A DNA stretch of 64,000 nt from Pseudoalteromonas amylolytica (GTDB lineage: Bacteria; Pseudomonadota; Gammaproteobacteria; Enterobacterales; Alteromonadaceae). Below, in pieces: positions 16,110 through 30,592 of this stretch; the first letter of the stretch is position 1; each line of letters starts with the position of its first letter. The DNA lies in contig NZ_MKJU01000025.1 in the NCBI RefSeq assembly GCF_001854605.1, forward strand, positions 372,378 to 436,377, read 5' to 3'. Made by a program: the position numbers and the translations under genes. A model generated the notes under the pieces. It searched no databases. It was not told where the DNA came from and saw only the letters and a program-made list of their open reading frames with translations.

Positions 16110-17618
16110 CTAATCTTCTTCTTCCTCAACAACGGGACATTGTGCAATGACTTGTACTTCCCCATTTTCGTTGGCTTGTTCAAGCCGTACAGCAAAGCCC
16201 CAAAGCCTGTAGAGGTGTTTTAAAACTTCTGCTTTTGACTCCGCAAGCGGAATGCCATTTTGTGGAACATACCTTAGGGTCAGGGAACGGTCCCCTCTAA
16301 CATCCACGTCATACACTTGAATATTCGGCTCGTTGTTACTTAGATTGTACTGTGCGGACAGTGATGCTCTCACTTTTTGATAGCCTTCATCGTTATGAAT
16401 AGCACCCACTTCTAGGTGCGGGTTTGCTTGTTTATCGATAATGGTGAATAACTTGAAATCTCTAATTAGCTTTGGAGATAAAAATTGACTGATAAAGCTT
16501 TCATCTTTGAAGTTTTCCATTGCAAAATGCAGCGTATCTAACCAGTTGCTTCCAGCAAATTCGGGGAACCAGTATTTATCTTCATCGGTTGGGTTTTCGC
16601 AGATGCGACGAATATCTACCATCATGTTAAAGCCAAGCGCGTAAGGGTTTATACCGGAGTAAAACTTGCTGTTGTATGGAGGCTGATACACAACGTTAGT
16701 ATGGCTTTGTAGAAACTCCAACATAAAGGCATCTGACACTTTTCCTTCATCGTAGAGGTGATTCAAAATTGTATAATGCCAGAACGTAGCCCAGCCCTCA
16801 TTCATTACTTGGGTTTGTCTTTGTGGGTAAAAGTACTGGGATATTTTGCGCACAATGCGAATGACTTCACGCTGCCATGATTCTAATAAAGGGGCATTTT
16901 TCTCAATAAAGTAAAGAATATTTTCTTGTGGCTCACTGGGAAAACGCACTTTCTTCATGCGTTCTTCCTGCTGGCTCACTGGAATGGTACGCCAAAGTTC
17001 GTTTACTTGTGATTGCAGATAGTCTTCACGCTCTTTTTGACGTTTTTGCTCTTCGTACATTGAAATTTGCTGGGGGCGTTTGTATCGATCAACGCCGTAG
17101 TTCATCAATGCGTGGCATGAGTCCAACAAGTTTTCTACTTCATCGATGCCATGCTTTTCTTCACATTCGGCGATGTAATTCTTCGCAAAGACTAGGTAGT
17201 CAATGATAGATGATGCGTCAGTCCACGTTTTAAATAGATAATTCCCCTTAAAAAATGAATTATGTCCGTAGCACGCATGTGCCATTACAAGTGCTTGCAT
17301 CGGAAGAGTGTTCTCCTCCATCAAATAGGCTATACATGGATCTGAGTTAATAACGATTTCATAAGCTAACCCCATTTGTCCGCGCTTATAATTTTGTTCG
17401 GTTGCAATAAACTTTTTACCAAATGACCAGTGACTATAGCCAATTGGCATGCCAACGCTCGAATACGCATCCATCATTTGCTCAGCGGTGATCACTTCTA
17501 TTTGATTTGGGTATGTATCCAACCTGTAATGTTCTGCGACACGGGCAATTTCAACTTGATATTCATTCAGCAGATCAAAGGTCCAATCAGGCCCATCATT
17601 CATTGGCTTATAACTCAT
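16110..17618 (-). CDS. SpoVR family protein (YcgB-like)
   Basis: 502 residues, close to E. coli YcgB (510). Characteristic 'DGPDWTFDLL', 'YPNQIEVITAEQMMDAYSS', 'ACYGHNSFFKGNYLF', 'EGWATFWHY' and 'FYSGINPYALGFNM' segments; the His-rich and E-G-W-A motifs are reminiscent of metalloproteins. The biochemical role is unknown outside sporulation; in non-sporulating proteobacteria it accompanies PrkA and YeaH. GGAGG lies 8 bases before the ATG. It is the last gene of the prkA-yeaH-spoVR operon, 18 bases after yeaH. The C-terminus is a run of acidic residues. Confidence 0.93.
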   Translation of the reverse strand: MSYKPMNDGPDWTFDLLNEYQVEIARVAEHYRLDTYPNQIEVITAEQMMDAYSSVGMPIGYSHWSFGKKFIATEQNYKRGQMGLAYEIVINSDPCIAYLMEENTLPMQALVMAHACYGHNSFFKGNYLFKTWTDASSIIDYLVFAKNYIAECEEKHGIDEVENLLDSCHALMNYGVDRYKRPQQISMYEEQKRQKEREDYLQSQVNELWRTIPVSQQEERMKKVRFPSEPQENILYFIEKNAPLLESWQREVIRIVRKISQYFYPQRQTQVMNEGWATFWHYTILNHLYDEGKVSDAFMLEFLQSHTNVVYQPPYNSKFYSGINPYALGFNMMVDIRRICENPTDEDKYWFPEFAGSNWLDTLHFAMENFKDESFISQFLSPKLIRDFKLFTIIDKQANPHLEVGAIHNDEGYQKVRASLSAQYNLSNNEPNIQVYDVDVRGDRSLTLRYVPQNGIPLAESKAEVLKHLYRLWGFAVRLEQANENGEVQVIAQCPVVEEEED

Positions 17619-17636
17619 AAGCTTCCTCCAATGTGG

Positions 17637-18920
17637 CTAAGCTGCGCCTTGTTGTTGACGGTTTTTCTTGAACAGCTCTCTAAAGATGGGATAAATATCC
17701 TCCACGGTGCGAATGTGCTGCATTGCGAAGTTATCGTGAGTATTAGCAATTGCTTGATACTCCCGCCATAAACTCTGATGTGCGCGGGTAGTGATCTCAA
17801 TATAGGCATAGTACCTCACAACCTTGAGTAATTTATTGGTCATAATATCCGTACAATGAGGAGAGTCATCTGCCCAATTGTCACCATCCGAAGCTTGTGC
17901 AGCGTAAATATTCCAGTCGCCTTGAGAGTAGCGCTCTTTGACAATCTCATCCATCAACTTCAAAGCACTAGAAACAATTGTTCCACCAGTTTCTTGCGAG
18001 TAGAAAAACTCCTGCTCATCAACCTCTTTGGCTTGAGTATGGTGTCTGATGTACACCACTTCAATATCTTTGTAAGTGCGTGTAAGAAACTGATACAGCA
18101 AAATATAAAAGCGCTTTGCCATGTCTTTTGTTGCTTGGTCCATCGACCCAGACACATCCATCAAACAGAACATTACCGCTTTGCTTGTAGGGTGAGGGCG
18201 TTTTTCATAATTTCTAAACCGTAAATCGTAGTTGTCTATAAAAGGGACCGCTGCGATTTTTTGCTTTAGATCAGCCATTTCCGCTTCAAGCTCAGTAATT
18301 TTTTGTTGAGGTGGTACAGGTTCGTTTAGTAGAGCCTGTAGCTCTTCTTCAGCATCTGCCAGACGTCTACGTTTACTCGCAGACATGGCAACTCTACGTG
18401 CGAGCGACCCGCGTAGTGAGCGCACTATATCTAAGTTACTTGGCATCCCATCGTTACAAAAACCAGCACGATGCGTTTTCATTTGTACTAGCTTATCTAG
18501 CTGACTTTGTTTTAAGTTTGGTAGCTCCAAATCCTCAAATAGTAGGTCCAGATATTCATCTTTGGAGATAGAAAACACAAAATCATCTTCGCCTTCACCT
18601 TGGTCGCTGGCATCGCCTTGGCCTGCGCCCCCTCCTTGACCCGAAGGGGGACGTTGGATCTTGTCACCAGTACTAAATTGATCATTGCCTGGGTGGATCC
18701 GCTCACGGTCTCCACCTTTACCTTGATGAAAAATAGGTTCACTGATGTCTCGTTGTGGTATAGAGATACTCTCACCGCTACTTGTATCAGTAACACTGCG
18801 TTTATTGATAGCATCCGACACGGCTTCTTTTATCTGTTTTTTATAACGTCTAATGAAACGTTGTCGGTTTAGGGTACTCTTGTTTTTACCGTTCAGGCGA
18901 CGGTCTATAAAATGCGCCAT
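17637..18920 (-). CDS. yeaH: YeaH/YhbH family protein (DUF444, VWA-like)
   Basis: 427 residues. N-terminal basic segment '[20 protein letters not shown]', a Gly/Gln/Asp-rich linker around 85-110 ('[20 protein letters not shown]'), and a C-terminal von Willebrand A-like domain with MIDAS-type '[11 protein letters not shown]'. DUF444 proteins act with the PrkA kinase in stress and stationary-phase physiology; the precise activity is not known. A GAGAGGG ribosome site precedes the ATG. Its position between prkA and spoVR is the conserved arrangement. Confidence 0.93.
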   Translation of the reverse strand: MAHFIDRRLNGKNKSTLNRQRFIRRYKKQIKEAVSDAINKRSVTDTSSGESISIPQRDISEPIFHQGKGGDRERIHPGNDQFSTGDKIQRPPSGQGGGAGQGDASDQGEGEDDFVFSISKDEYLDLLFEDLELPNLKQSQLDKLVQMKTHRAGFCNDGMPSNLDIVRSLRGSLARRVAMSASKRRRLADAEEELQALLNEPVPPQQKITELEAEMADLKQKIAAVPFIDNYDLRFRNYEKRPHPTSKAVMFCLMDVSGSMDQATKDMAKRFYILLYQFLTRTYKDIEVVYIRHHTQAKEVDEQEFFYSQETGGTIVSSALKLMDEIVKERYSQGDWNIYAAQASDGDNWADDSPHCTDIMTNKLLKVVRYYAYIEITTRAHQSLWREYQAIANTHDNFAMQHIRTVEDIYPIFRELFKKNRQQQGAA

Positions 18921-18947
18921 AAATCACCCTCTCAGTTTCTAATCGTC

Positions 18948-20870
18948 TTACTGTGATTTCCTAACTCTTAGATACCATTCAGAGAGTAATCGTACTTGCT
19001 TCTGGGTATAGCCTTTTTCAACCATGCGGTTTACGAAGTCCTCATGTTTCTTCTGATCTTCAGCCGAAGTTTTAGCGTTGAACGAAATAACAGGAAGCAG
19101 CTCTTCGGTATTAGAGAACATTTTCTTCTCTATAACGGTACGTAGCTTCTCGTAGCTGGTCCAAACAGGGTTTTGCCCATTATGGTGTGCACGAGCACGT
19201 AGAACAAAATTAACTATCTCATTACGGAAGTCTTTAGGGTTAGAGATCCCAGCAGGTTTCTCAATTTTTTCAAGTTCAGCATTTAAGGCTGCTCTATCAA
19301 ACAACTGGCCGGTATCGGGGTCTCTGTATTCCTGATCTTGGATCCAGAAATCAGCATAAGTAACATAGCGGTCAAAAATGTTTTGGCCATATTCAGAGTA
19401 AGATTCTAGATAAGCGGTTTGTAGCTCTTTACCTATAAACTCAACATATTGAGGAATGAGATAGCCCTTAAGGTGGCTTAAGTAGCGCTCCTGTAATTCG
19501 GCACTGAATTGCTCACGTTCAATTTGCTGTTCTAGTACATAAAACAAATGTACGGGGTTTGCAGCAACCTCTGCGTGATCAAAGTTGAATACGCGAGAGA
19601 GGATCTTAAACGCGAAACGGGTAGATAGCCCAGTCATACCTTCATCAACACCCGCATAGTCGCGATACTCCTGATAGGATTTTGCTTTAGGATCTGTGTC
19701 TTTTAAGCTTTCTCCATCATATACTCTCATTTTTGAGTAGATGCTTGAGTTTTCAGGTTCTTTAATTCGGGACAGTGAAACAAACTTTGCTAAAGTCTCA
19801 AGCGTTCCTGGAGCACATGGAGCAAGCGCCAGTTCGCTATTTTCTATGAGTTTGTTATAAATCTTAACTTCCTCAGAGACACGCAAACAGTAAGGTACTT
19901 TGACAATATAAACACGGTCTAAGAACGCTTCATTGTTTTTGTTATTCTTAAAGGTCTGCCATTCAGACTCGTTTGAGTGCGCCAAAATCATGCCACTGAA
20001 GGGGAGTGCTGAAATCCCTTCGGTTCCGTTGTAATTGCCTTCTTGAGTGGCTGTAAGCAACGGGTGAAGCACTTTGATTGGTGCTTTAAACATTTCGACG
20101 AACTCCATTAAGCCTTGGTTTGCAAGACACAAAGCACCCGAATACGAATAAGCATCTGGGTCATTTTGAGCATAGTGCTCAAGCTTTCTGATATCTACCT
20201 TACCTACAAGGGCCGAAATATCCTGATTATTTTCATCGCCAGGCTCTGTTTTAGCGATAGCAATCTGGTCCAAAATAGATGGATAGCGCTTAACCACTCT
20301 GAACTTGCTAATATCGCCGTTAAATTCATGTAGCCTTTTTGCCGCCCATGGTGACATCACTGTTTTTAGGTAGCGGGGTTTAATACCATATTCTTTTTCT
20401 AGTAGTTCAGCATCTTCAATTGGGTTAAATAAGGAAAGTGGATGATCATTTACAGGCGAGCCCTTGATTGCGTATATAGGTACTTGTTGCATCAAGTATT
20501 TTAGCTTTTCAGCAATGGATGACTTACCACCACCAACGGGGCCTAGCAAATAGAGTACCTGCTTACATTCTTCAAGCCCTTGGGCGGCGTGTTTTAAATA
20601 AGACACAATTTGCTCTATCGCGTCTTCCATTCCGTAGAATTCGCTAAAAGCAGGATAGCGTGCAATCACGCGGTTAGAGAAAATCCGGCTAAGGCGTGCA
20701 TCGCTTGCAGTGTCGATCATTTCAGGTTGACCAATGGCCATCAATAAGCGTTCAGGAGCACTTGCATAGGCCGATTTATCTTCTTTACAGATCTCTAGAA
20801 ACTCGGCGATACTGTACTCTTCTTCTTGTGCTGCTTCGTATCTGGCTTGGTAGTGTTCAAATATCGTCAT
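18948..20870 (-). CDS. prkA: PrkA family serine protein kinase (YeaG)
   Basis: 640 residues, closely aligned throughout with E. coli YeaG. The N-terminal AAA+-type domain has the P-loop 'LLGPVGGGKSSIAEKL' (about 103-118) and 'ILAHSNESEWQTF'; the C-terminal part is the PrkA kinase-like domain. YeaG is induced by nitrogen or acid stress and stationary phase in enterobacteria; some PrkA proteins have AAA+ protease-like activity, so the kinase label is tentative. Start at 20870 is supported by GGAGG seven bases upstream. First gene of a three-gene operon with yeaH and spoVR. Confidence 0.95.
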   Translation of the reverse strand: MTIFEHYQARYEAAQEEEYSIAEFLEICKEDKSAYASAPERLLMAIGQPEMIDTASDARLSRIFSNRVIARYPAFSEFYGMEDAIEQIVSYLKHAAQGLEECKQVLYLLGPVGGGKSSIAEKLKYLMQQVPIYAIKGSPVNDHPLSLFNPIEDAELLEKEYGIKPRYLKTVMSPWAAKRLHEFNGDISKFRVVKRYPSILDQIAIAKTEPGDENNQDISALVGKVDIRKLEHYAQNDPDAYSYSGALCLANQGLMEFVEMFKAPIKVLHPLLTATQEGNYNGTEGISALPFSGMILAHSNESEWQTFKNNKNNEAFLDRVYIVKVPYCLRVSEEVKIYNKLIENSELALAPCAPGTLETLAKFVSLSRIKEPENSSIYSKMRVYDGESLKDTDPKAKSYQEYRDYAGVDEGMTGLSTRFAFKILSRVFNFDHAEVAANPVHLFYVLEQQIEREQFSAELQERYLSHLKGYLIPQYVEFIGKELQTAYLESYSEYGQNIFDRYVTYADFWIQDQEYRDPDTGQLFDRAALNAELEKIEKPAGISNPKDFRNEIVNFVLRARAHHNGQNPVWTSYEKLRTVIEKKMFSNTEELLPVISFNAKTSAEDQKKHEDFVNRMVEKGYTQKQVRLLSEWYLRVRKSQ

Positions 20871-21013
20871 AACGACCTCCAATAACCTGCTTACATAAAA
20901 AAAGCTGTTTTATCTACAAAGGAAAAGGTTATCTTAAGCTTAGTCTTGATATTTGAAATTTGCCTAAAAATTCCAAATATTTAATGCATTTGTGTGCGGA
21001 AAACGAGGAAATA

Positions 21014-21039
21014 AAAAAGGCACTGAAAGTGCCTTTTAT
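21014..21039 (-). terminator. Terminator downstream of sodB
   Basis: AAAAAAGGCACT-GAA-AGTGCCTTTT: read on the minus strand, the stem ends in TTTTTT, 35 bases after the sodB stop. Confidence 0.8.
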
Positions 21040-21073
21040 TGCAATAATTCTATTGCCGAATAAGTCGTAATTG

Positions 21074-21655
21074 TTAAGCTAGGTTGCTGTTCGCAAATTC
21101 CCAGTTAACTAATGCCCAGAAACCTTTCAGGTAGTCAGGACGAACATTGCGGTAGTCGATATAATACGCGTGTTCCCAAAGGTCAACAGTTAGGATTGGT
21201 GTTACGCCTGCTTCTGTAAGCGGTGTTGCAGCGTTTGAAGTGTTCACGATATCTAGTGAACCATCTGCTAGTTGTACTAACCAAGTCCAGCTTGAACCGA
21301 AATTGTTTACGGCTTTGTCGTTGAACGCTTCTTGGAATGCTGCAAATGAGCCCCATTTAGCGTTGATTAGCTCTGCTACTTTACCAGCCGGCTCGCCACC
21401 ACCGTTTGGTGATAGGCTGTGCCAGTAGAATGTGTGGTTCCAGATTTGCGCAGCGTTGTTAAATACTCCACCTTCTGAACTACATACCACTTCTTCTAAA
21501 GTTTTGTTAGCGAATTCAGTGCCTTCAACTAATCCGTTTAGTTTAACAACGTAAGTGTTGTGGTGCTTACCGTGGTGAAACTCTAAAGTTTCTTGTGAAA
21601 TGTGAGGCTCAAGCGCATCGATTGCATAAGGTAGTGACGGTAGTTCAAATGCCAT
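21074..21655 (-). CDS. sodB: Superoxide dismutase [Fe]
   Basis: 193 residues, as in E. coli SodB. Metal ligands His27 ('LEFHHGKHH'), His74 ('[11 protein letters not shown]'), and the Asp and His of '[13 protein letters not shown]'. The '[13 protein letters not shown]' segment and the active-site Gln in that position indicate the Fe type. No signal peptide, so cytoplasmic. ATG 21655 has GGAG 9 bases upstream; the in-frame extension to 21703 is not family-like. It is divergent from grxD, with a conspicuous palindrome in the shared upstream region. Confidence 0.96.
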   Translation of the reverse strand: MAFELPSLPYAIDALEPHISQETLEFHHGKHHNTYVVKLNGLVEGTEFANKTLEEVVCSSEGGVFNNAAQIWNHTFYWHSLSPNGGGEPAGKVAELINAKWGSFAAFQEAFNDKAVNNFGSSWTWLVQLADGSLDIVNTSNAATPLTEAGVTPILTVDLWEHAYYIDYRNVRPDYLKGFWALVNWEFANSNLA

Positions 21656-21738
21656 GTTAATCTCCATTTTGTTGTTTGAATGCCAAATCAGAATACCAAA
21701 CATAGCGTAGATAACTGCTCTGTTCTATACGAATTGGC

Positions 21739-21757
21739 ATTATAGTGATACTATAAT
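21739..21757. promoter_or_regulatory. 19-bp palindrome between sodB and grxD
   Basis: ATTATAGT-GAT-ACTATAAT, perfect 8-bp arms, 84 bases upstream of sodB and 140 bases upstream of grxD. It looks like an operator for a dimeric regulator. It does not fit the Fur 7-1-7 consensus or the IscR consensus well, so the regulator is unassigned. Confidence 0.5.
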
Positions 21758-21896
21758 TCCCGAGTATTTTACTCAAGTTTTGGCAAACAGCAATGGCGTT
21801 GCCTTAATACTAATCGTAAATGTGGTCTTAATGGTGATATTTCAAGCACGCATTACTATCACAGACCAAAACGCTATCGTCACTTTGAGGTTAAAG

Positions 21897-22244
21897 ATGG
21901 AAACCATTGATAAAATTAAACAGCAAATTTCTGAAAACCCGATTCTTCTTTATATGAAAGGCTCTCCAAAATTACCTAACTGTGGTTTTTCGTCACAAGC
22001 TGCGCAAGCATTAATGGCATGTGGCGAGCAATTTGCGTATGTTGATATCCTTCTTAACCCAGATATCCGCGCTGAATTACCACATTACGCTAATTGGCCA
22101 ACCTTTCCACAACTATGGGTTGAAGGTGAGCTGATTGGTGGCTGCGACATTATCATTGAAATGTTTCAACGTGGTGAGTTACAGCCACTAATTCAAGAAA
22201 CAGCAGCAAAATATAAGACTGAAGAGTCTAGTTCGGCTGAGTAA
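21897..22244 (+). CDS. grxD: Monothiol glutaredoxin (Grx4/GrxD type)
   Basis: 115 residues, the E. coli length. Monothiol active site CGFS (Cys29) within 'KLPNCGFSSQ', and the GSH-binding 'WPTFPQLWVEGELIGGCDI' segment. These proteins carry a glutathione-ligated [2Fe-2S] cluster and deliver Fe-S clusters. ATG 21897 with GAGG upstream gives the family N-terminus 'METIDKIK'; the longer frame from 21780 is not conserved. It lies opposite sodB and is closed by a terminator. Confidence 0.96.
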   Translation: METIDKIKQQISENPILLYMKGSPKLPNCGFSSQAAQALMACGEQFAYVDILLNPDIRAELPHYANWPTFPQLWVEGELIGGCDIIIEMFQRGELQPLIQETAAKYKTEESSSAE

Positions 22245-22272
22245 GCCACTGCAATCAGAGCAATTCACTTTG

Positions 22273-22298
22273 AGCCCAACTAAAAGTTGGGCTTTTTT
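22273..22298 (+). terminator. Intrinsic terminator after grxD
   Basis: AGCCCAAC-TAAAA-GTTGGGCT followed by six T. Confidence 0.88.
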
Positions 22299-22337
22299 GT
22301 ACCTAGCATGCAAGTAACTCTTAAGTATTGAATGAAA

Positions 22338-22349
22338 GTTGACGTCAAC
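22338..22349. promoter_or_regulatory. 12-bp perfect palindrome in the grxD-gltB gap
   Basis: GTTGACGTCAAC, self-complementary and immediately followed by GTTAAC, lies inside an otherwise geneless stretch (22299-22769) and may be an operator. A second inverted repeat, TGACAC-TG-GTGTCA, lies at 22551-22564 nearer gltB. The regulators are unknown. Confidence 0.3.
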
Positions 22350-22651
22350 GTTAACTTTACCTTCTGATAATTTCCCTTCATTGCGAGTGCCAACTCGATG
22401 TGATCAAAAAGCCTGTTGAATAATATGCACAGCATTGCTAAAACGACGCTTAGTAAGCAAGGGTTATGTGAATATTTATTCATCATTTAACTTCTTTACG
22501 TTTACGTAAACTGAGTGTTGGGGGCTTTTTTGTTAACTTTTAATTTAAATTGACACTGGTGTCATGGTCTTTTTTTAGTCATTTATTACGGTGTTGAGCG
22601 ATTTTTCTTACTTTCGGTTAATTTGTCATACCAATGAGAAATATTCATGTT

Positions 22652-22669
22652 AATGAATATGTATTCATA
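22652..22669 (+). promoter_or_regulatory. ArgR-type box upstream of gltBD
   Basis: TGAAT-ATGT-ATTCA core at 22654-22667 fits the ARG-box consensus (TGAAT-wwww-ATTCA) except for one G in the centre. It partly overlaps another inverted repeat, ATATTCAT-GTTA-ATGAATAT (22641-22660). It lies just upstream of a -35-like TTGACT. ArgR control of gltBD is known in E. coli; here it is inferred from the site alone. Confidence 0.55.
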
Positions 22670-22675
22670 ATTGTG

Positions 22676-22704
22676 TTGACTCCAATATAAAACCTCGCTA
22701 GTTT
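22676..22704 (+). promoter_or_regulatory. Candidate sigma-70 promoter of gltBD
   Basis: -35 TTGACT (22676-22681), 17-bp spacer, -10-like TAGTTT (22699-22704), about 65 bases before the gltB ATG and immediately downstream of the ArgR-type box. The -10 is a weak match. Confidence 0.35.
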
Positions 22705-22769
22705 TGAATATCTGTCAAAAATCTCGTTAGAAGTGTAACCAATGGCAGTTGTAGCAAGGGGAGGAGTCC

Positions 22770-28648
<5,879 letters not shown>

Positions 28649-28694
28649 ACACCCATAAAGGCTTTAAGATTCAAACTAAGTAGTAAGACCATCG

Positions 28695-28717
28695 AGCCCG
28701 CGACAGTGGGCTTTTTT
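28695..28717 (+). terminator. Intrinsic terminator after gltD
   Basis: AGCCC-GCGACAGT-GGGCT followed by TTTTT. Confidence 0.8.
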
Positions 28718-28740
28718 GTGGCGAACTTTAACTTGTAGGC

Positions 28741-28814
28741 TCGATAAGCTACAAAGCGGAGCCATCCTACATGACTATATTTTCAAAAAGCAGGATGGCG
28801 TTTCGCTTATTCGA
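28741..28814. repeat. REP-like imperfect inverted repeat
   Basis: Nested arms: outer TCGATAAGC (28741-28749) with GCTTATTCGA (28805-28814, one bulged base), and inner GCCATCCT (28761-28768) with AGGATGGC (28792-28799), around an A/T-rich loop. It sits between the gltD terminator and the recN 3' end. The 'GGATGGCGTTTCGCTTAT' flavour is typical of interspersed REP-like elements. It may also protect or end the recN transcript. Confidence 0.5.
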
Positions 28815-28828
28815 CCAACGCCACTAAT

Positions 28829-30502
28829 CTATGCACTTTGCACCGAAAGCAACTCTTGTGCGCTGGCTTTGGTGGTAGCGCTGATTTTATCACCACCGAT
28901 CAGACGGGCAATTTCTTCAACGCGCATCTCATGCTCTAGTGGCTTCATAGACGTGAAGGTTTCGCCATTATCAACAACTTTAGCGACAAAAAACTGCTGG
29001 TGGCCACTACATGCAACTTGTGGTAAATGCGTTACACAAATAACTTGAGTGGACTGACCTAATTGTCTGAGCAATTTACCTACTTGCGATGCGGTGGGAC
29101 CAGAAATACCTACATCTACTTCATCGAATATGAGTGTTGGCGTGGTGACGCGCTGGGCGATGATAACCTGAATTGCCAAACTAATACGTGAAAGCTCGCC
29201 CCCTGAGGCAACTTTACCTAGTGGTTGTAATGGTTGGCCAGGGTTAGTTGAGACCAAAAACTCAATATCATCAAATCCGCTGGCCGCAGGTTTTTGTTGT
29301 GGCTTTTGTGTCAACTCAATCGCAAAACGGCCATTCTCCATGGCGAGTGATGCCATGCTTTTGGAGATCAATTCATTAAGTTGCCCAGCTGCTGCTTGTC
29401 TGCTTTCACTCAATCCTTTTGCGGCAATGTTGTAGGCATGTATGGCGTCTGCAATTTCTTGCTCTAACGCATCTAAGCGCTCAGAGTCTGAACAGATCTC
29501 GTTGAGTTCTAGTTTTAATTGCTGATGAAAGGCAAATAGCTCATCTGGTTTAATTGCATGTTTACGGGCTAAGTCCATTGCTTTTGACAAGCGCTCTTCC
29601 ACCTCTTGTAGGCGCATTGGATCTTGCTCGATGTTTTCTCCATAGCTGCGTACTTCTCGGCAAGCTTCTTCTATTTGTACTGCGGCTTCTTCAAGCATTT
29701 GTGCGATAGAACTGAGCTGGTTGTCGTAGCCGGCTAACTCACAAAATTTTTGCGCGCTGTGTTGAAGTTGGCTCAGTACGGTTTGATCATCCTCGTATAG
29801 ATGCGCAAGCTCACGTTGGCAGGTTTCTAGTATCGTTTGACTATGACTTAAGCGACTGTGCTCTGCTTCTATTTCCTCAAACTCACCATCCTGTAAAGCA
29901 AACTCATCTAATTCTGCAACTTGATATTCAAGCAGTTGTTGCTTTGCAACTTGCGTTTGTTGCTGCTTTTGTAATTCGCTATATTCGCGCTGTAGTTTAT
30001 TGAAGTGGCTGTATTGTGCATTGACTGCGTTAAGTAAAGCGTGGTGCCCAGCATAAGCGTCGAGTAGGTGAAGTTGATGCTCTGGTTTGAGTAATAATTG
30101 GTGCGCATGCTGACCATGGATAGAGATCAAATATTGTCCTAGCTCTTTAAGTTGGCCTGCGGTAACAGCAATACCATTGATATAACTTTTGCTGCGGCCG
30201 TTTTTACCAATGACGCGGCGCAAAATGCAATCTTGATCTTCGTTGTTGAGCATATGCTCACTTAAAAATTGTTTTGCGACGGGTAGTTTTGAGATATCAA
30301 AATGTGCACTTATTTGAGTTTTGTCAGCACCGGGACGAATGGCTGAGGCATCGGCTCGCTCACCTAAACACAATGAAAGCGCATCTATAGCGATAGACTT
30401 ACCGGCACCTGTCTCGCCTGTGATGGCGGTCATGCCCGAACGCCACTCAACTTGTAGCGCGTTTACAATAGCAAAGTTTTTAATTTCTAAGTTAATAAGC
30501 AT
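28829..30502 (-). CDS. recN: DNA repair protein RecN
   Basis: 557 residues, SMC-like (E. coli 553). N-terminal Walker A 'GETGAGKSIAIDALSL' near 29-36, long coiled-coil centre rich in Glu/Gln/Leu (about 150-370), C-terminal signature 'ASGGELSRISLA' and Walker B 'TLIFDEVDVGISG', then 'VICVTHLPQVA'. It acts in double-strand break repair by homologous recombination. Two LexA boxes, one overlapping the start codon region, predict tight SOS control as in E. coli. Confidence 0.96.
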   Translation of the reverse strand: MLINLEIKNFAIVNALQVEWRSGMTAITGETGAGKSIAIDALSLCLGERADASAIRPGADKTQISAHFDISKLPVAKQFLSEHMLNNEDQDCILRRVIGKNGRSKSYINGIAVTAGQLKELGQYLISIHGQHAHQLLLKPEHQLHLLDAYAGHHALLNAVNAQYSHFNKLQREYSELQKQQQTQVAKQQLLEYQVAELDEFALQDGEFEEIEAEHSRLSHSQTILETCQRELAHLYEDDQTVLSQLQHSAQKFCELAGYDNQLSSIAQMLEEAAVQIEEACREVRSYGENIEQDPMRLQEVEERLSKAMDLARKHAIKPDELFAFHQQLKLELNEICSDSERLDALEQEIADAIHAYNIAAKGLSESRQAAAGQLNELISKSMASLAMENGRFAIELTQKPQQKPAASGFDDIEFLVSTNPGQPLQPLGKVASGGELSRISLAIQVIIAQRVTTPTLIFDEVDVGISGPTASQVGKLLRQLGQSTQVICVTHLPQVACSGHQQFFVAKVVDNGETFTSMKPLEHEMRVEEIARLIGGDKISATTKASAQELLSVQSA

Positions 30503-30521
30503 ACTGTGTATCCAAACAGTG
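30502..30521 (-). promoter_or_regulatory. LexA (SOS) box 1 of recN
   Basis: CTGT-N8-ACAG core at 30504-30519, touching the recN ATG. It is less symmetrical than box 2. Confidence 0.75.
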
Positions 30522-30525
30522 GTTA

Positions 30526-30545
30526 TACTGTTAATCTATACAGTA
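30526..30545 (-). promoter_or_regulatory. LexA (SOS) box 2 of recN
   Basis: TACTGTTAATCTATACAGTA, a near-perfect match to the gammaproteobacterial LexA consensus TACTGTATATATATACAGTA, 24 bases upstream of recN. Confidence 0.92.
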
Positions 30546-30592
30546 TGCTGATTAAAAGCAACTCGAATTTGACTAAATCAGCACAATATTGG

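Noticed and set aside
22280..22486. 68-residue reverse-strand frame upstream of gltB
   Set aside because: It starts from weak context, ends in the grxD terminator and includes the palindrome region; no family or ribosome site.
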